Assembly (NCBI GenBank): GCA_037447605.1
Contig: CM074806.1
Location: 1,742,096-1,783,639 of the forward strand
Reading direction: 5' to 3'
Length of the DNA stretch: 41,544 nt
From: Zygnema circumcarinatum
Lineage: Eukaryota; Streptophyta; Zygnematophyceae; Zygnematales; Zygnemataceae
A model generated the notes under the pieces. It did not search any database. It saw only the letters and a program-made list of their open reading frames with translations, and had not been told where the DNA came from. This document shows positions 12,667-22,500 of this stretch, one piece after another. The position numbers and the translations under genes were made by a program. Within the stretch, counting starts at the first letter, position 1; every line of letters starts with the position of its first letter.

Positions 12667-13737
12667 CAACAGGACTGCTTGGAGAAAGGGCAATGGAACC
12701 TTTGACGCGGCGTTAAGCTCGCAGCCTTTTATAGTCTTTCGTTCGTCTCGTTCGTTGGTTATTTCCTTGTGGCCGATTCGCAGTGGCTGTGTGTGTGTGC
12801 CAGTGCGGTCCGTGTCCAGTTCGTGGCATCGCCATCGTGAGACCAAGGCACTTCGTCCACTTCTAGTACAGTATGGCATTTGGAAAATAAATTGAGGAAA
12901 GTGGTACAATACAGCTGGAGATACTTACAAAACGCACACCGTCGGTCTGTTTGAATGCAAAAAATTCAGAATTGGGCGGCGTCTATTATTAGACGTTTGG
13001 TGGTTTTTAGGGTAGTGCAGAACACACCAAGATCAAATGAAATCAACCAAATGAAAGAAATGTGTGAGGTGAAATTGGAAGTAGCGAATGCTGAATGAAA
13101 TTATTTCTTTCAATAACGGCCTGAAACAGCCAGGCATATATATCACAATGAATTGGGAAGTGACTGAAGCCAAGATGAGAGACTTGCCCTATTCTACATT
13201 GGAAGTCGGCCCATAGGCATGGGGTACATTTTCCACCTGTGAAGAACCTTAGGAACGAACGAAGCGGAGGAAATGTGCGGTACAGGCACTGCACTGGCAG
13301 CCAATCCTATCGCGAGCATCCTTGAAATGGTCGATCGAGCCCCCCCTCCCCCCGCCTCTCCTCCAGCAGTCCTATGCAGGCGAGGCAAAAAGTGAGGCAA
13401 CACTCGACGCCGGCAGCATCCGAAGCGACCGCTCAACTCGGGTCCCATAAAGGTGGCTATTTCTGAACTGCAAAGCGTCTTTTGAAGGCGGCTGTGAAAC
13501 TCGCTCCTGCAGCTTTGCCAGGGGCAGCTTCTCCACACCACTCCTGGTTCAGCCAAACAGAGCACGGTTTAGAATGAAGACCATGAGCCAACAGGTTGGA
13601 GCTTCTCCAACATTGCATGCTGGAAAGGCAGATGAAATGTACAGAACAAGCCATAAGTCTTTACAAGCGGCTGCGGCTGACAAATAGCTGAGCACTAGCA
13701 TTTCCCAAGCAATCAGGCCGGGAAAAACCAAGATTGC
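12667..13737. other. spacer between DPE2 and the small nucleolar-protein gene
   Basis: This stretch should contain the 3' UTR of the upstream minus-strand gene (next to 13738) and distal DPE2 promoter sequence. It has a short TG run near 12788-12799 and a C-run at 13341-13353. Open frames on the minus strand around 13194-13731 show no family motif. Confidence 0.5.
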
Positions 13738-15562
13738 CTACCTCGAGTTAGTGCCTTTGCTCTTCGTTTTCTTTTTCTTGGAAACTACCCTGGTCACCTG
13801 CTTCGCAGCATTGCCCTCATCTTCAGCTGCTATAGCTGTCCTGTATCAGCCAGAAAAGACCCCCCAATTTCTTATCACAGTAAATACCGCTGCAGTGATG
13901 CCACGGGCAGACAAAGACAAAGGACAAATACATGTTGCCCACGTATCAAACAGCTGCGTCTCATCATCAACGAGATTCGGTCATCTCCGGTTTCTAGGCT
14001 CTCCTTCATGCTCCTGGCGACAAAAAAACATTTAAGGATATAAGCGACAAGGCCTTGCCTCTCTTGCTCCGCGATCGCCTGCAAAACTTCATCTGGCAAA
14101 CGAGGGATAATGGCCTCTCTCTTGCCACGACCGGATCTATTGCCTCCTTCCTTGGCCTTCAGTTGCTTCATCCCGACAAGCCCACCCTCCCCTCCCCCTC
14201 CGTCCGCCTGCTCTTCAGCTTCGGCACCCTCCTCTTCCCTGCCGGAAGTTGACCCTTTACGCATTCGGACCCTTTCCTGTACACTTTTTCTTCGCTTTGT
14301 GAGTGACCCTTCCTCTACATCCTCCTTCGCTTCCTCTGACTTTTGTCCCCGTTTTCGCCGCTTTTCCTTGGCATCTGCTGCAACCCTGCAGAACAGACAC
14401 CCAAAAATGGAAACATGAAGGAGAAACTCCACAACATCGGCTGGCAGCTGAAGTCAACAATCACGAAACATTCAAATGATTCGACTTGCCAGAAAGCTGA
14501 CAAGCACAACAAGATAAAACAAGAAGCGGCACTTAACAAATGTTGCTTCCAGCGACTGTTCCTTCAGGATTCCTAAACTAAACTGCATAGAGAACGTCGC
14601 AGTAGAGGCGTCCAAAAATACATGCACACCGACATGTGCGGGATGACATGTTCATTCAATTGATTCTACACGTTTACCGCTCATGTATGCTCTGGAAAGG
14701 CAATAAACAAATGCTTCAATTCAGAATCTCCAGCTCTAAGATAAATAGCTTCGACGGGAAACGAAAATATAGAACTTAACGCACAATATTTTTCAAGATC
14801 AGCATATATTAAATCATACGGTGTGGAAAGGACGTTAAAATAAAGGGTTTCAGGATCATTTTGAAAGATAAGTTATTCATTATTAATGGCTATCAACCTT
14901 AAGTTGACAACGCTTTCTGCCCAACATGGAGGGAATGTTATAAAAATGGCGGCCATTGCTGCCTTTTTTGTCCAACCATACAATTACTACATGATGGTGA
15001 AGAGCAGCAGCTTCGATTGATCGCGCTGCTGCTCAGACCACATTCGCAAGGCGGGCTAGATGCATACATTTGTCGAGCAGCCCTCTCATCTCTCCGCTTT
15101 CTCTCGGAATCCAGCCGTCCCTAATGCCGCCCAAAAGCCCTGAACCCGTCAGTCCCAGCTTCGACAGCCCCGAAGTCTGTCCATCTATAGTACGACGATT
15201 ACTAGTCTACAAAAACTGAATGCTTTTTTAATGCATCTTTCTTTATTTACCAAGTCAAGGTAAGAGATTTTTGACTTAACCTTATTGCACACTCTAAATG
15301 TGAACCCTAAATACTGCACAGTCATGTGCATGGGTTTATTATGCCAAAGTCGGCATGTGTCTGGTAACAAGCCCATGCCAACAAGGTGCAAGACACCACG
15401 TAGCTGAGCAGCTCAAACCCCTTCTCTGTCTAAGCAAAAAGCGCTTAGCCAGAAAGCGATTTGAGAGTCCGTTCATACCTGTGCGATGCTCACTTCCTCT
15501 ACCGCGCCATCAGAATCGCTCCCTCCCTCCCCCTCCGCCCCTCCATAGGGCTGCGATTCCAT
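13738..15562 (-). CDS. probable U3 snoRNA-associated protein, UTP16/BUD21-like, about 4 exons
   Basis: Exon 1 (15562-15479) starts at an ATG in an AAGATGG context and encodes 28 residues with SDSDGAVEEVSIAQ, which resembles the SDD-xPEEVS start of the U3_snoRNA_assoc family. Exon 2 is probably 14582-14533 (ILKEQSLEATF). Exon 3 begins at 14385 and is rich in Lys, Arg and Glu (VAADAKEKRRKRGQKSEE), ending with IIPRLPDEVLQAIAEQE, the conserved LPDEvL box. The last exon (start 13829 or 13840, stop TAG 13740-13738) encodes a Lys-rich tail, VVSKKKKTKSKG. Predicted length is about 190 residues, small and basic, consistent with a nucleolar SSU-processome component. The exon 3 to 4 junction cannot be resolved with a standard GT donor in phase. 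The existence of a gene is well supported. The family call rests on motif memory and the exact structure is tentative. Confidence 0.6.
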
Positions 15563-15800
15563 CTTCTTCGCCCTTCCTCCACAGCTGAAAGCCTGTCAGC
15601 AGCCGCCGGCCCCAAGTGCGCCCTCTTGAGGGCTGACCCGCGCGGCGAGTGGCGAGCGCTGCGCTGCCTTCACTTCGGCCCCTTCAGCCCTTCAGCCCTT
15701 CAGCCCTCCGCCATGGACTGGCCTGGAAGACTCGCTGCACTCCGCTCCACACCCGGACCGGCTTCGCGTGAGTCTTCCCGGAAGGCGCGTCCGGGGCTTC

Positions 15801-15826
15801 AGGGTTAGGCTTTAGGTTTTTAGGGT
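15801..15826 (-). promoter_or_regulatory. telo-box-like motifs upstream of the UTP16-like gene
   Basis: On the gene strand this reads AACCCTAAAA (15826-15817) and TAACCCT (15807-15801). In plants the telo-box (AAACCCTAA type) recurs in promoters of ribosomal-protein and ribosome-biogenesis genes. These copies lie about 240-265 bases upstream of the start codon. Function here is inferred only from motif and position. Confidence 0.45.
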
Positions 15827-15829
15827 TGG

Positions 15830-15928
15830 TTTTGGGGTTTTGGGGTTTTGGGGTTGGTTTTGGGGTTTTGGGGTTTTGGGGTTTTGGGGTTTTGGGGTTT
15901 TGGGGTTTTGGGGTTTTGGGGTTTTTGG
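15830..15928. repeat. TTTTGGGG tandem tract (11 GGGG runs)
   Basis: The plus strand shows 11 runs of four Gs, spaced mostly by TTTT, with one GGTTGG interruption near 15853. The unit equals the ciliate-type telomere repeat and is a strong G-quadruplex former. It adjoins degenerate TTTAGGG-type sequence at 15801-15826. Position in the middle of a gene-bearing region argues against a chromosome end. Confidence 0.95.
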
Positions 15929-16121
15929 GAACACAGAGCCAGAGCCTGTCAGTGCTGCGCTCGAGCGAGTCGTTCCTCTAAAACGCATTTCTTTGGTTCC
16001 CGGGTCGCGTGTGACTGCACTCGTCTTTCTCCTTTCTACCTTTGCCCGCATACATTTGAGGGCATCCCCATCGCGACGTCCATATGCCCATACATCCTTT
16101 TCTTTTCCCGGCTGCTGCTAT

Positions 16122-16157
16122 AGACTCCTGTTGCTGCTGCTGCTGCTGCAGGAGTCT
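16122..16157. repeat. CTG-repeat run capped by a 9-bp perfect inverted repeat
   Basis: AGACTCCTG (16122-16130) and CAGGAGTCT (16149-16157) flank a run of TGC/CTG triplets, so either strand can form a hairpin with a CTG/CAG-repeat stem. It lies in the spacer between RRP5 and the small gene. Confidence 0.8.
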
Positions 16158-16731
16158 GCTCCTAGAAACTGACCACACAGAGAATACTGCTTCCTTCAAG
16201 AGCGGTGTTGAAGATCTTCACGAGAAAGTAGAGATTCCAAAGTGGTGGGCAAACACAGAGGGCCGATGGCAGCACAGTGCGAGGACTAATGATGAAGCCC
16301 ATGAGAATAAGTCCCAGTGGTTCTCCTCTTGGCACGGAGGCCACACTTACAGACTTTGGCTATGCTAAAAACATTGTGCTTACAACGCGATAGGAAAATC
16401 AAAACATTCAAGGTTGCAAAGCGCACATGTGACATGGACTCATTGCCTTTGGGGGGGTCTCCCTGAGCTAGACCCCAGCCTGCCATGCAGATCAAGAACA
16501 AGTCTCCCCTGAGAACCAGATGAGCTCTGTTGGAAAATGACTTCAAAATTTTGATAAAATTTTTGAAGATCACCCAGAATCTGCTGCAGTGGCAAAGTAG
16601 GGGCCGAGCCTGGGCCGAGAAACGAATCAACGGTTCCCACGCCTTCTGCCTCCTGCTTTCTTTCTTGGGCTACTCACTGCCCAACGTCCGCATTTCTAGG
16701 TTTCTGACAAAGTCCAGCGCCATTCTGCTCT

Positions 16732-19415
16732 TTAGCTCATTTTACTCTCCACATAGGCCATCGCCTTGGCCTTCACTTCCTCCTGCCTCCCCTCATCGCC
16801 ATGGGACTTTTCGTAGTCGAGATACTTCTTGAACAGAAACTGCACAAGCCAATCACAGAATTTACAAGAGTCAAATCGAGCCTTTTTTCAAAGTCAACAT
16901 TGCAACATTGCCTTTCAGGCATCGTGGCCTTCATTCGCGTAGCTGCTAACCTCTGTCTTTATTAAAAAAACTCACACACACCTGCCTGCCTTCACAGCGT
17001 TCCTTCACAGCGCATTCATGCTCTTTGTACAATACTACTAAAGGAGGGAACACAGAGCGACGGAGCGGAGCGTGGTGACACAAACTGTGAGCGCCTTGCA
17101 AAGAAACAGTTCCATCCTTTAACACACCTTCATTTTCTTGGCAGGCAAGTCGAGCGATATGGCTCTTTCAAACAGACCGCGGATCAGTGTTTGATCTTGG
17201 AGCCGAATCTCCTGTCACATTCACGATGGCTGCAGGTCAGATACTTTAACACCTCAAAGTTCATACCTCCTTCACCCCGGCAAAGGGTTGAAGAAGGTCT
17301 CTGCATTCACCAAAATGTATTAGGCACCATTCCAGTCTGCATGAGACCCGAGGCATATCTGGCAAGATTGAAAACAAAATCAGGCCAGCTAGAAGGTGAC
17401 TGATGGAGAGCACAGAAGCCCAATTTACCTGGTCTATATAGATACTCCATATGTCAGTCCTCTTCGGGTAATTGCGCAGAATCCCATCAAACATGGCTCG
17501 TGCTCGCTCTGCTTGCCCGTGGCGAAACTCCAACAAAGCTGCATGAGAGATCACCTGAAAGATAGATTGCCGAGAGGCAGAAACGTGAGCCACACAGCAT
17601 TCATAACCACGTGAATGGCAGACTATCTTCCCCCCCCCTAAAACTTTGTGAAAAGAGGGAAGGGCAGGGGGAAGCTACAGTGAGAAATCAGACGAGTTGT
17701 ACCGAGTTTATCTTTATGCTTATTGATTGTAAGTTGATTGCTTTTCCATGTGTATGTGCACGGTGCTGTTTCACGTTGTGTGGCATATGTGTAAGATGGT
17801 CATTACGTACAGTGTCCAGCATGTCCTCACTGTCAAAAGAGATGCTATTTGGACTACTCACAGTCACTTCCCCTAGTGTTCATGCGTCAATTGGAAGTGT
17901 GCCCTGCTGCCCTTGACGGCGATCAAGTCAGTCTTGTACACGGAGGAGCGTTATCTAATGCAGCCTATGAGTCTGAAGACCCTTCTGGCAGACCTTAACT
18001 CTAAAATTACATCAGACCGTGCCATCTGCTCCTAACCCATGGGGCCAATCAGTTCTGAAATCAATCTGATCTAATCTGTTTTGCACCGTCGTGAATGACC
18101 TCACCCGGGCATTGGTGCTCATAAGCAGCAGCTCTCAGTTCCCACCTTAATGTGCTTGCGTTTCGGAAGGCTCAGCAGTGACCGGTCAAGCAACTTCCGC
18201 GCTCCATCCTGAAGACCCCTTTTGAGCAGATTCTGAATCTGCCTCAGCCACACCTGCAATTCTCCACCCAAGCAAAAGTTATCCAATTGAAGCACATGTC
18301 TGACAACTGCTACAGGTCTAACGGGACAGGCAATAAGGTATTGAACAGGCATACGAAATCTAGGTTTCTTCTGACCAAGCAGTAGAAACAGCCCTTTTGC
18401 GTTTCTTGCCCTGTTACAGCTCCTTACAAGGGATTCTCAGAATAATGTTTATCGATTCAGATGACGAGAAAAGTATCCTCCCGTTTCCTTCTCCAGATCA
18501 CCTCCATACTTTGGTAAGGCACGAACCCTATCAAAGTAGGATGGATGGGCCATGAGGTGCAAAAAAAAAAAAAAAGAAAGTGAGCAGTGTTTCACTTGCC
18601 GTACCTTGGATGAAGTGTTGAATCGTTTTGTCATCGAGCGGAAGAGTTCATCTGCCATGTCATGCTGCTCTGTTCGCTCGTAGAGGCCAAGCAAGGCAAG
18701 GTGCAGCTTTTTGGGATCGCAATATTGAAGACCCCGCTGGAAAGTTTTCAAAACTGCTTCCTGCATACTCACTCAAGATGGTACGAATAAGCCAAACAAT
18801 GAAAATAATTCCAGGTGATGTCATGGGCTTGAACTTGACTATTTTCAGCAAACAGAAGCCCATAGGAGGAGACGTGTGACTTCGCATCACCAAGATTCCA
18901 ACTCCAGTTTCATCTACTCATAACTTAACGAGCTGTACAAGACACACTGCAAACCAACGGAAGAACAAAGCATATCATCCAATGTGGTCAACAACAAACG
19001 CGTCATCACACACGCAGCCAAACCCTAAAAACAATGGTCACTTGCCTTTGGCGGATCCCCATACATGTTCTCGAGGTTGAGATACGCCACCCACACGTTC
19101 ATCTTCTCCCCTTCCTCACGGTACGGAATAGTGGCCAAGGCCCTGCCTCCATTCACCTCAACAAAGTTACACCTCCACCATTCCTGTATGTACTAACCCA
19201 AAGCCACCCTTAAACCCAGCGAGAGACTGACTGACCTTTCCGCCACTGCGCGAGCCTTGTCGACCTCCGCCAGGGAGAGGAGGAAGGCCATGAACTTGAT
19301 CCACACGAAGCTGCTCGCGGGGGAGGCCACCACCGCCCGCTCATAGTCGTCGATACTTGTGGGGGCCTCAAGGCCCTGCAGCCTCTGCTCTTCTGCAGCC
19401 ACTATAGCCTTCTCC
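16732..19415 (-). other. RRP5: RRP5 exons 35-41: C-terminal HAT/TPR repeats
   Basis: Residues about 1729-2013 form half-a-TPR repeats. Readable motifs are [20 protein letters not shown] (exon 35), [19 protein letters not shown] (exon 36), [20 protein letters not shown] (exon 37), LPKRKHIK (exon 38), [19 protein letters not shown] with [14 protein letters not shown] (exon 39), [16 protein letters not shown] (exon 40) and [16 protein letters not shown] (exon 41). In the family this region is the part needed for 18S production. The stop TAA is at 16734-16732. Confidence 0.95.
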
Positions 19416-19506
19416 CTGGGACCCATGTTGCATATTAGAATCATCGCTGAAAGAAAGAAAGAAAGAAAAAAAGGAAGAAAGAAAGAAAGCAAGAAAGAAA
19501 GAACGA

Positions 19507-19542
<36 letters not shown>

Positions 19543-19546
19543 ACGA

Positions 19547-19577
<31 letters not shown>

Positions 19578-22500
19578 GTGCACCACAGCTGCAAAATGGG
19601 ACGAAAGTAAAATGGCGGCATGTCAATCCCTCCTGTCAAACAGTTGGTGAGGACATGGGTGGCCATCACTGTGCACTAATATTCGAATCGGAAATTCCGG
19701 AAGCAGAACAAGATTTGTCACGCATTTCTCGAGAAGGAGCCACTTTGAAAACAAGATCAGTTATCATTTTTATCGGGGATGAATTGAAGGTACCAAAAAC
19801 GGATCCAGCAAGGTGTGAGAGGAATATGATAGCGGTATCTAGATTGTAGCGATGAAAGAAAGTGAGTTTTTAAGTGGGAGAGACACTCGAAAAGTACACA
19901 GAGGGTTCTCAATCTCGCATGTCTCAAACAGGAGTGCGGGACTTTTGAATGGATTCAGAAATTGGTAGTCGCAAATCAAACATTTGAAACAACATCAGAT
20001 GCTTGTGCCATGACAATACCCAACACAAAGCAAGCCAGAATACTCTTCTCACCTTTCCTCCTTCTCCTTCTTCTTAGCTCTCTTGCTCTTTCGTTGACTT
20101 GTTTCCTGGTCGTCATCCTCTCCATCCCCAATCGCTTCGGCTGCTTTATCATCGTCTCCTTCTGAGCCCTCGTCCAGATGCACTTCTAGCGGTGTTACAG
20201 CTTGGAACCTTTTTGCAGGACGCTGATCTCCTGCTTGCGTGCCCTTTCTTTTCATCGTCAACCCCATGTCGTCATCCTCCTCGTCCTTCTCGTCGTCCCC
20301 ATCTTCTTCCTCCTCACTTTCCTCACCAAGTCCATCTTCCTCACTTTCTTCTTCCTTCTCCAACTCTTCCGCATCCCCTTCCCCGCGACTCACTCCCTGA
20401 CCCTCGTCCTTAGTCTCCTCCAAGTCTTCCTCCATTCTCAGCTTGCCCACTCCCGCTTGTTCATCCGCTTCTCGTAGGACTGACTCCTTCATTGTGAGTG
20501 AAATCTTTCCGTTCTCCACCTGTAAGCTAAGCATATTCTGTCAAATAGAGCTTTCCCGATGACCTTTATGAGCACCAGTATGCACTAACCAAACAGTAAA
20601 ATTCATATATACAAAAGGTGAAGGTACAAAAACGAGTCACATGTCCCGCTGTAAATGGCAAGAATGTTGTAACTTTCAATCATGGGCAGTGCAGTAATAT
20701 TGCTTCGCGCAAAACATTTCATGCATCTTAATCTTATCTCTGCTCACTGACCCTTCCTTCGATATCCTTACAACATCCAGTCTGAAAAGGTGTGAAGGGA
20801 TCGCCCTTAAACACGAAACCTCAGTCTAACTGCCAATTGCTAAACCACTTCCATGACATCCGAGAAACAGAACATGTACACAATCTGCCCATTTCTCATT
20901 ATGACCATTACGTCAGATCTTCTCTCTCATGCAATCCATACCACAGTACTATCCTTGCTACTCTTTGCTATTCTGTACCAAAGTGAGCCTTTGATGCACA
21001 AGTAGAAATTAGCATGCACCCAGAGAGCTGCTACAGAAGACTACTGCAAACTTCTGCAGAGCCTCCGCTGAAAGGCATCCCCTCTTGCCCTCACCTTGAG
21101 GACTTTTGCCCGCACTCGCTGCCCTACGTCCAGCACAAGTCGCAGGTCCTTAGTGTAGCCGTCCGAGACTTCAGAAATGTGACACATCGCCACCTGCAGA
21201 CAAGGTTCCACCACTCCTAGGTTCAGATGTCTGTCTTTATTCAATGGCTAATCATTCGTGTACATACCCTTCACGTCTCAGATGTCAACTGATGCAGGCG
21301 AGCCAGCAACGGCTATCGAAAAGTGCCATCCTCACTTACATGGCTACACTTGGTGCATGCATTGGCAATCCATCTGCTACGCGGGCCAGCAATAGAGACT
21401 TCTTGAGAGCCTGTATTCCAATTCCAGATCTTGCACCTGTTCCTGCTCCTTATGTATAGATGCGGACAAAGGCATAAACAGCAGAGGACTCAGACTTGCC
21501 GTGTTGCTGTTGTCGATGGCAATGAATGCTCCAAAGTTCTGAATGCGCTTCACTGTACCGGACACTACAATCCCCTCCTTTAGGTCCTCCGTTCTCAGCC
21601 ACGATATGGAGTTGTTTGGTCCAAGGCTCGTCCCTGCGTGCTTCAAGCTGAGTTGCACTCGGTTGGAGAGTGTGTCCAATTCAACAACTCTGCAATAATT
21701 CGACCACGGCTTGCAATGAAATAAGGCGAAAAAAGGAGGACATGAAAGTTTGAAGGGGTTAAAAAATGGAAACAGAACGTAAATGCTCTGGCATGGTTCA
21801 ATCAAGATTTTCTTTGTAGTGATTTATCTCCACGTTCAGAGCTGCCAGCTGCACATGGGTGGGAACTTGAACAATGACCATCAAGACTAGATTGATTTGC
21901 AAAACAGAGGCTGAATGCAAAGTCAATGACCATATTGCTTGGTTTACAAATGTAAACCCCTTTCGTACAACACAACAGCAAACTTCCCTGATCAACAGAA
22001 ATATTATGCACTGGCAAGACTAGATTCACATCGATTTCTTGAAGCAATGGGACATCCGAGAACAAACGAACACCGACATAACCCAAAACAGTCAAAGTCG
22101 TGGCAGGGCAACTGTGAAACTGGAAGGAACAGAAACCCTGCAAGGGAATGTTTTTCAACCACTTTCAAAAACTGTTCAGCACATGTGTGTCTGACCTGCC
22201 CTTGACGAGTTTCCCGGGGGGAAAATCCTTCACAGGGTCCTCAATGAACGACTCCGAGAGGTTGGTCAGCATCACAAGGGCATCGACAGATCTCGCGAGG
22301 GTTACAAAACATCCTTTCTTTGAGCATGACTTCACATAGCCCTGCCAAGCCCTCCATAGCCAAAGTTTCCTCAAAGTCGTCAGCCGCCACAAAAGAAATC
22401 ATAAGAACAGTGATGTAGAGAAGCCATTTAGGACAGAAAATCATTCTCTCTATTTCCAGTATGTTGGTCTGTCGACTGTGGCCCAGTATCAGGTTTCACA

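Larger units (their letters stand above)
15563..16731. other. spacer and promoter region between RRP5 and the small gene
   Basis: RRP5 ends at 16732 and the next gene starts at 15562, so this holds the RRP5 3' UTR and the promoter of the small gene. Near the start codon there are three GGGCTGAAG-type repeats on the gene strand (about 15680-15710). Further upstream are a TTTTGGGG tract and telomere-like motifs, and further still a CTG-run palindrome. No additional gene is supported. Confidence 0.6.

Noticed and set aside
15712-15808. Plus-strand small gene beginning MDWPGRLAALRS
   Set aside because: It lies on the opposite strand within the leader/promoter of the UTP16-like gene, shows no family similarity and runs into the telomere-like tract.
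15801-15928. Chromosome-end telomere
   Set aside because: The tract is only about 100 bases long, lies between two genes, and is flanked on both sides by ordinary unique sequence.
15840-16172. Plus- and minus-strand frames with Gly/Phe/Trp or Pro/Lys/Asn repeats
   Set aside because: Produced entirely by the TTTTGGGG tract; no start context, splice sites or family similarity.
19359-19669. Frames of repeated Lys-Glu-Arg (plus) and Phe-Leu-Ser (minus)
   Set aside because: They are translations of the GAAA microsatellite; the real coding part is RRP5 exon 35 in another frame segment.
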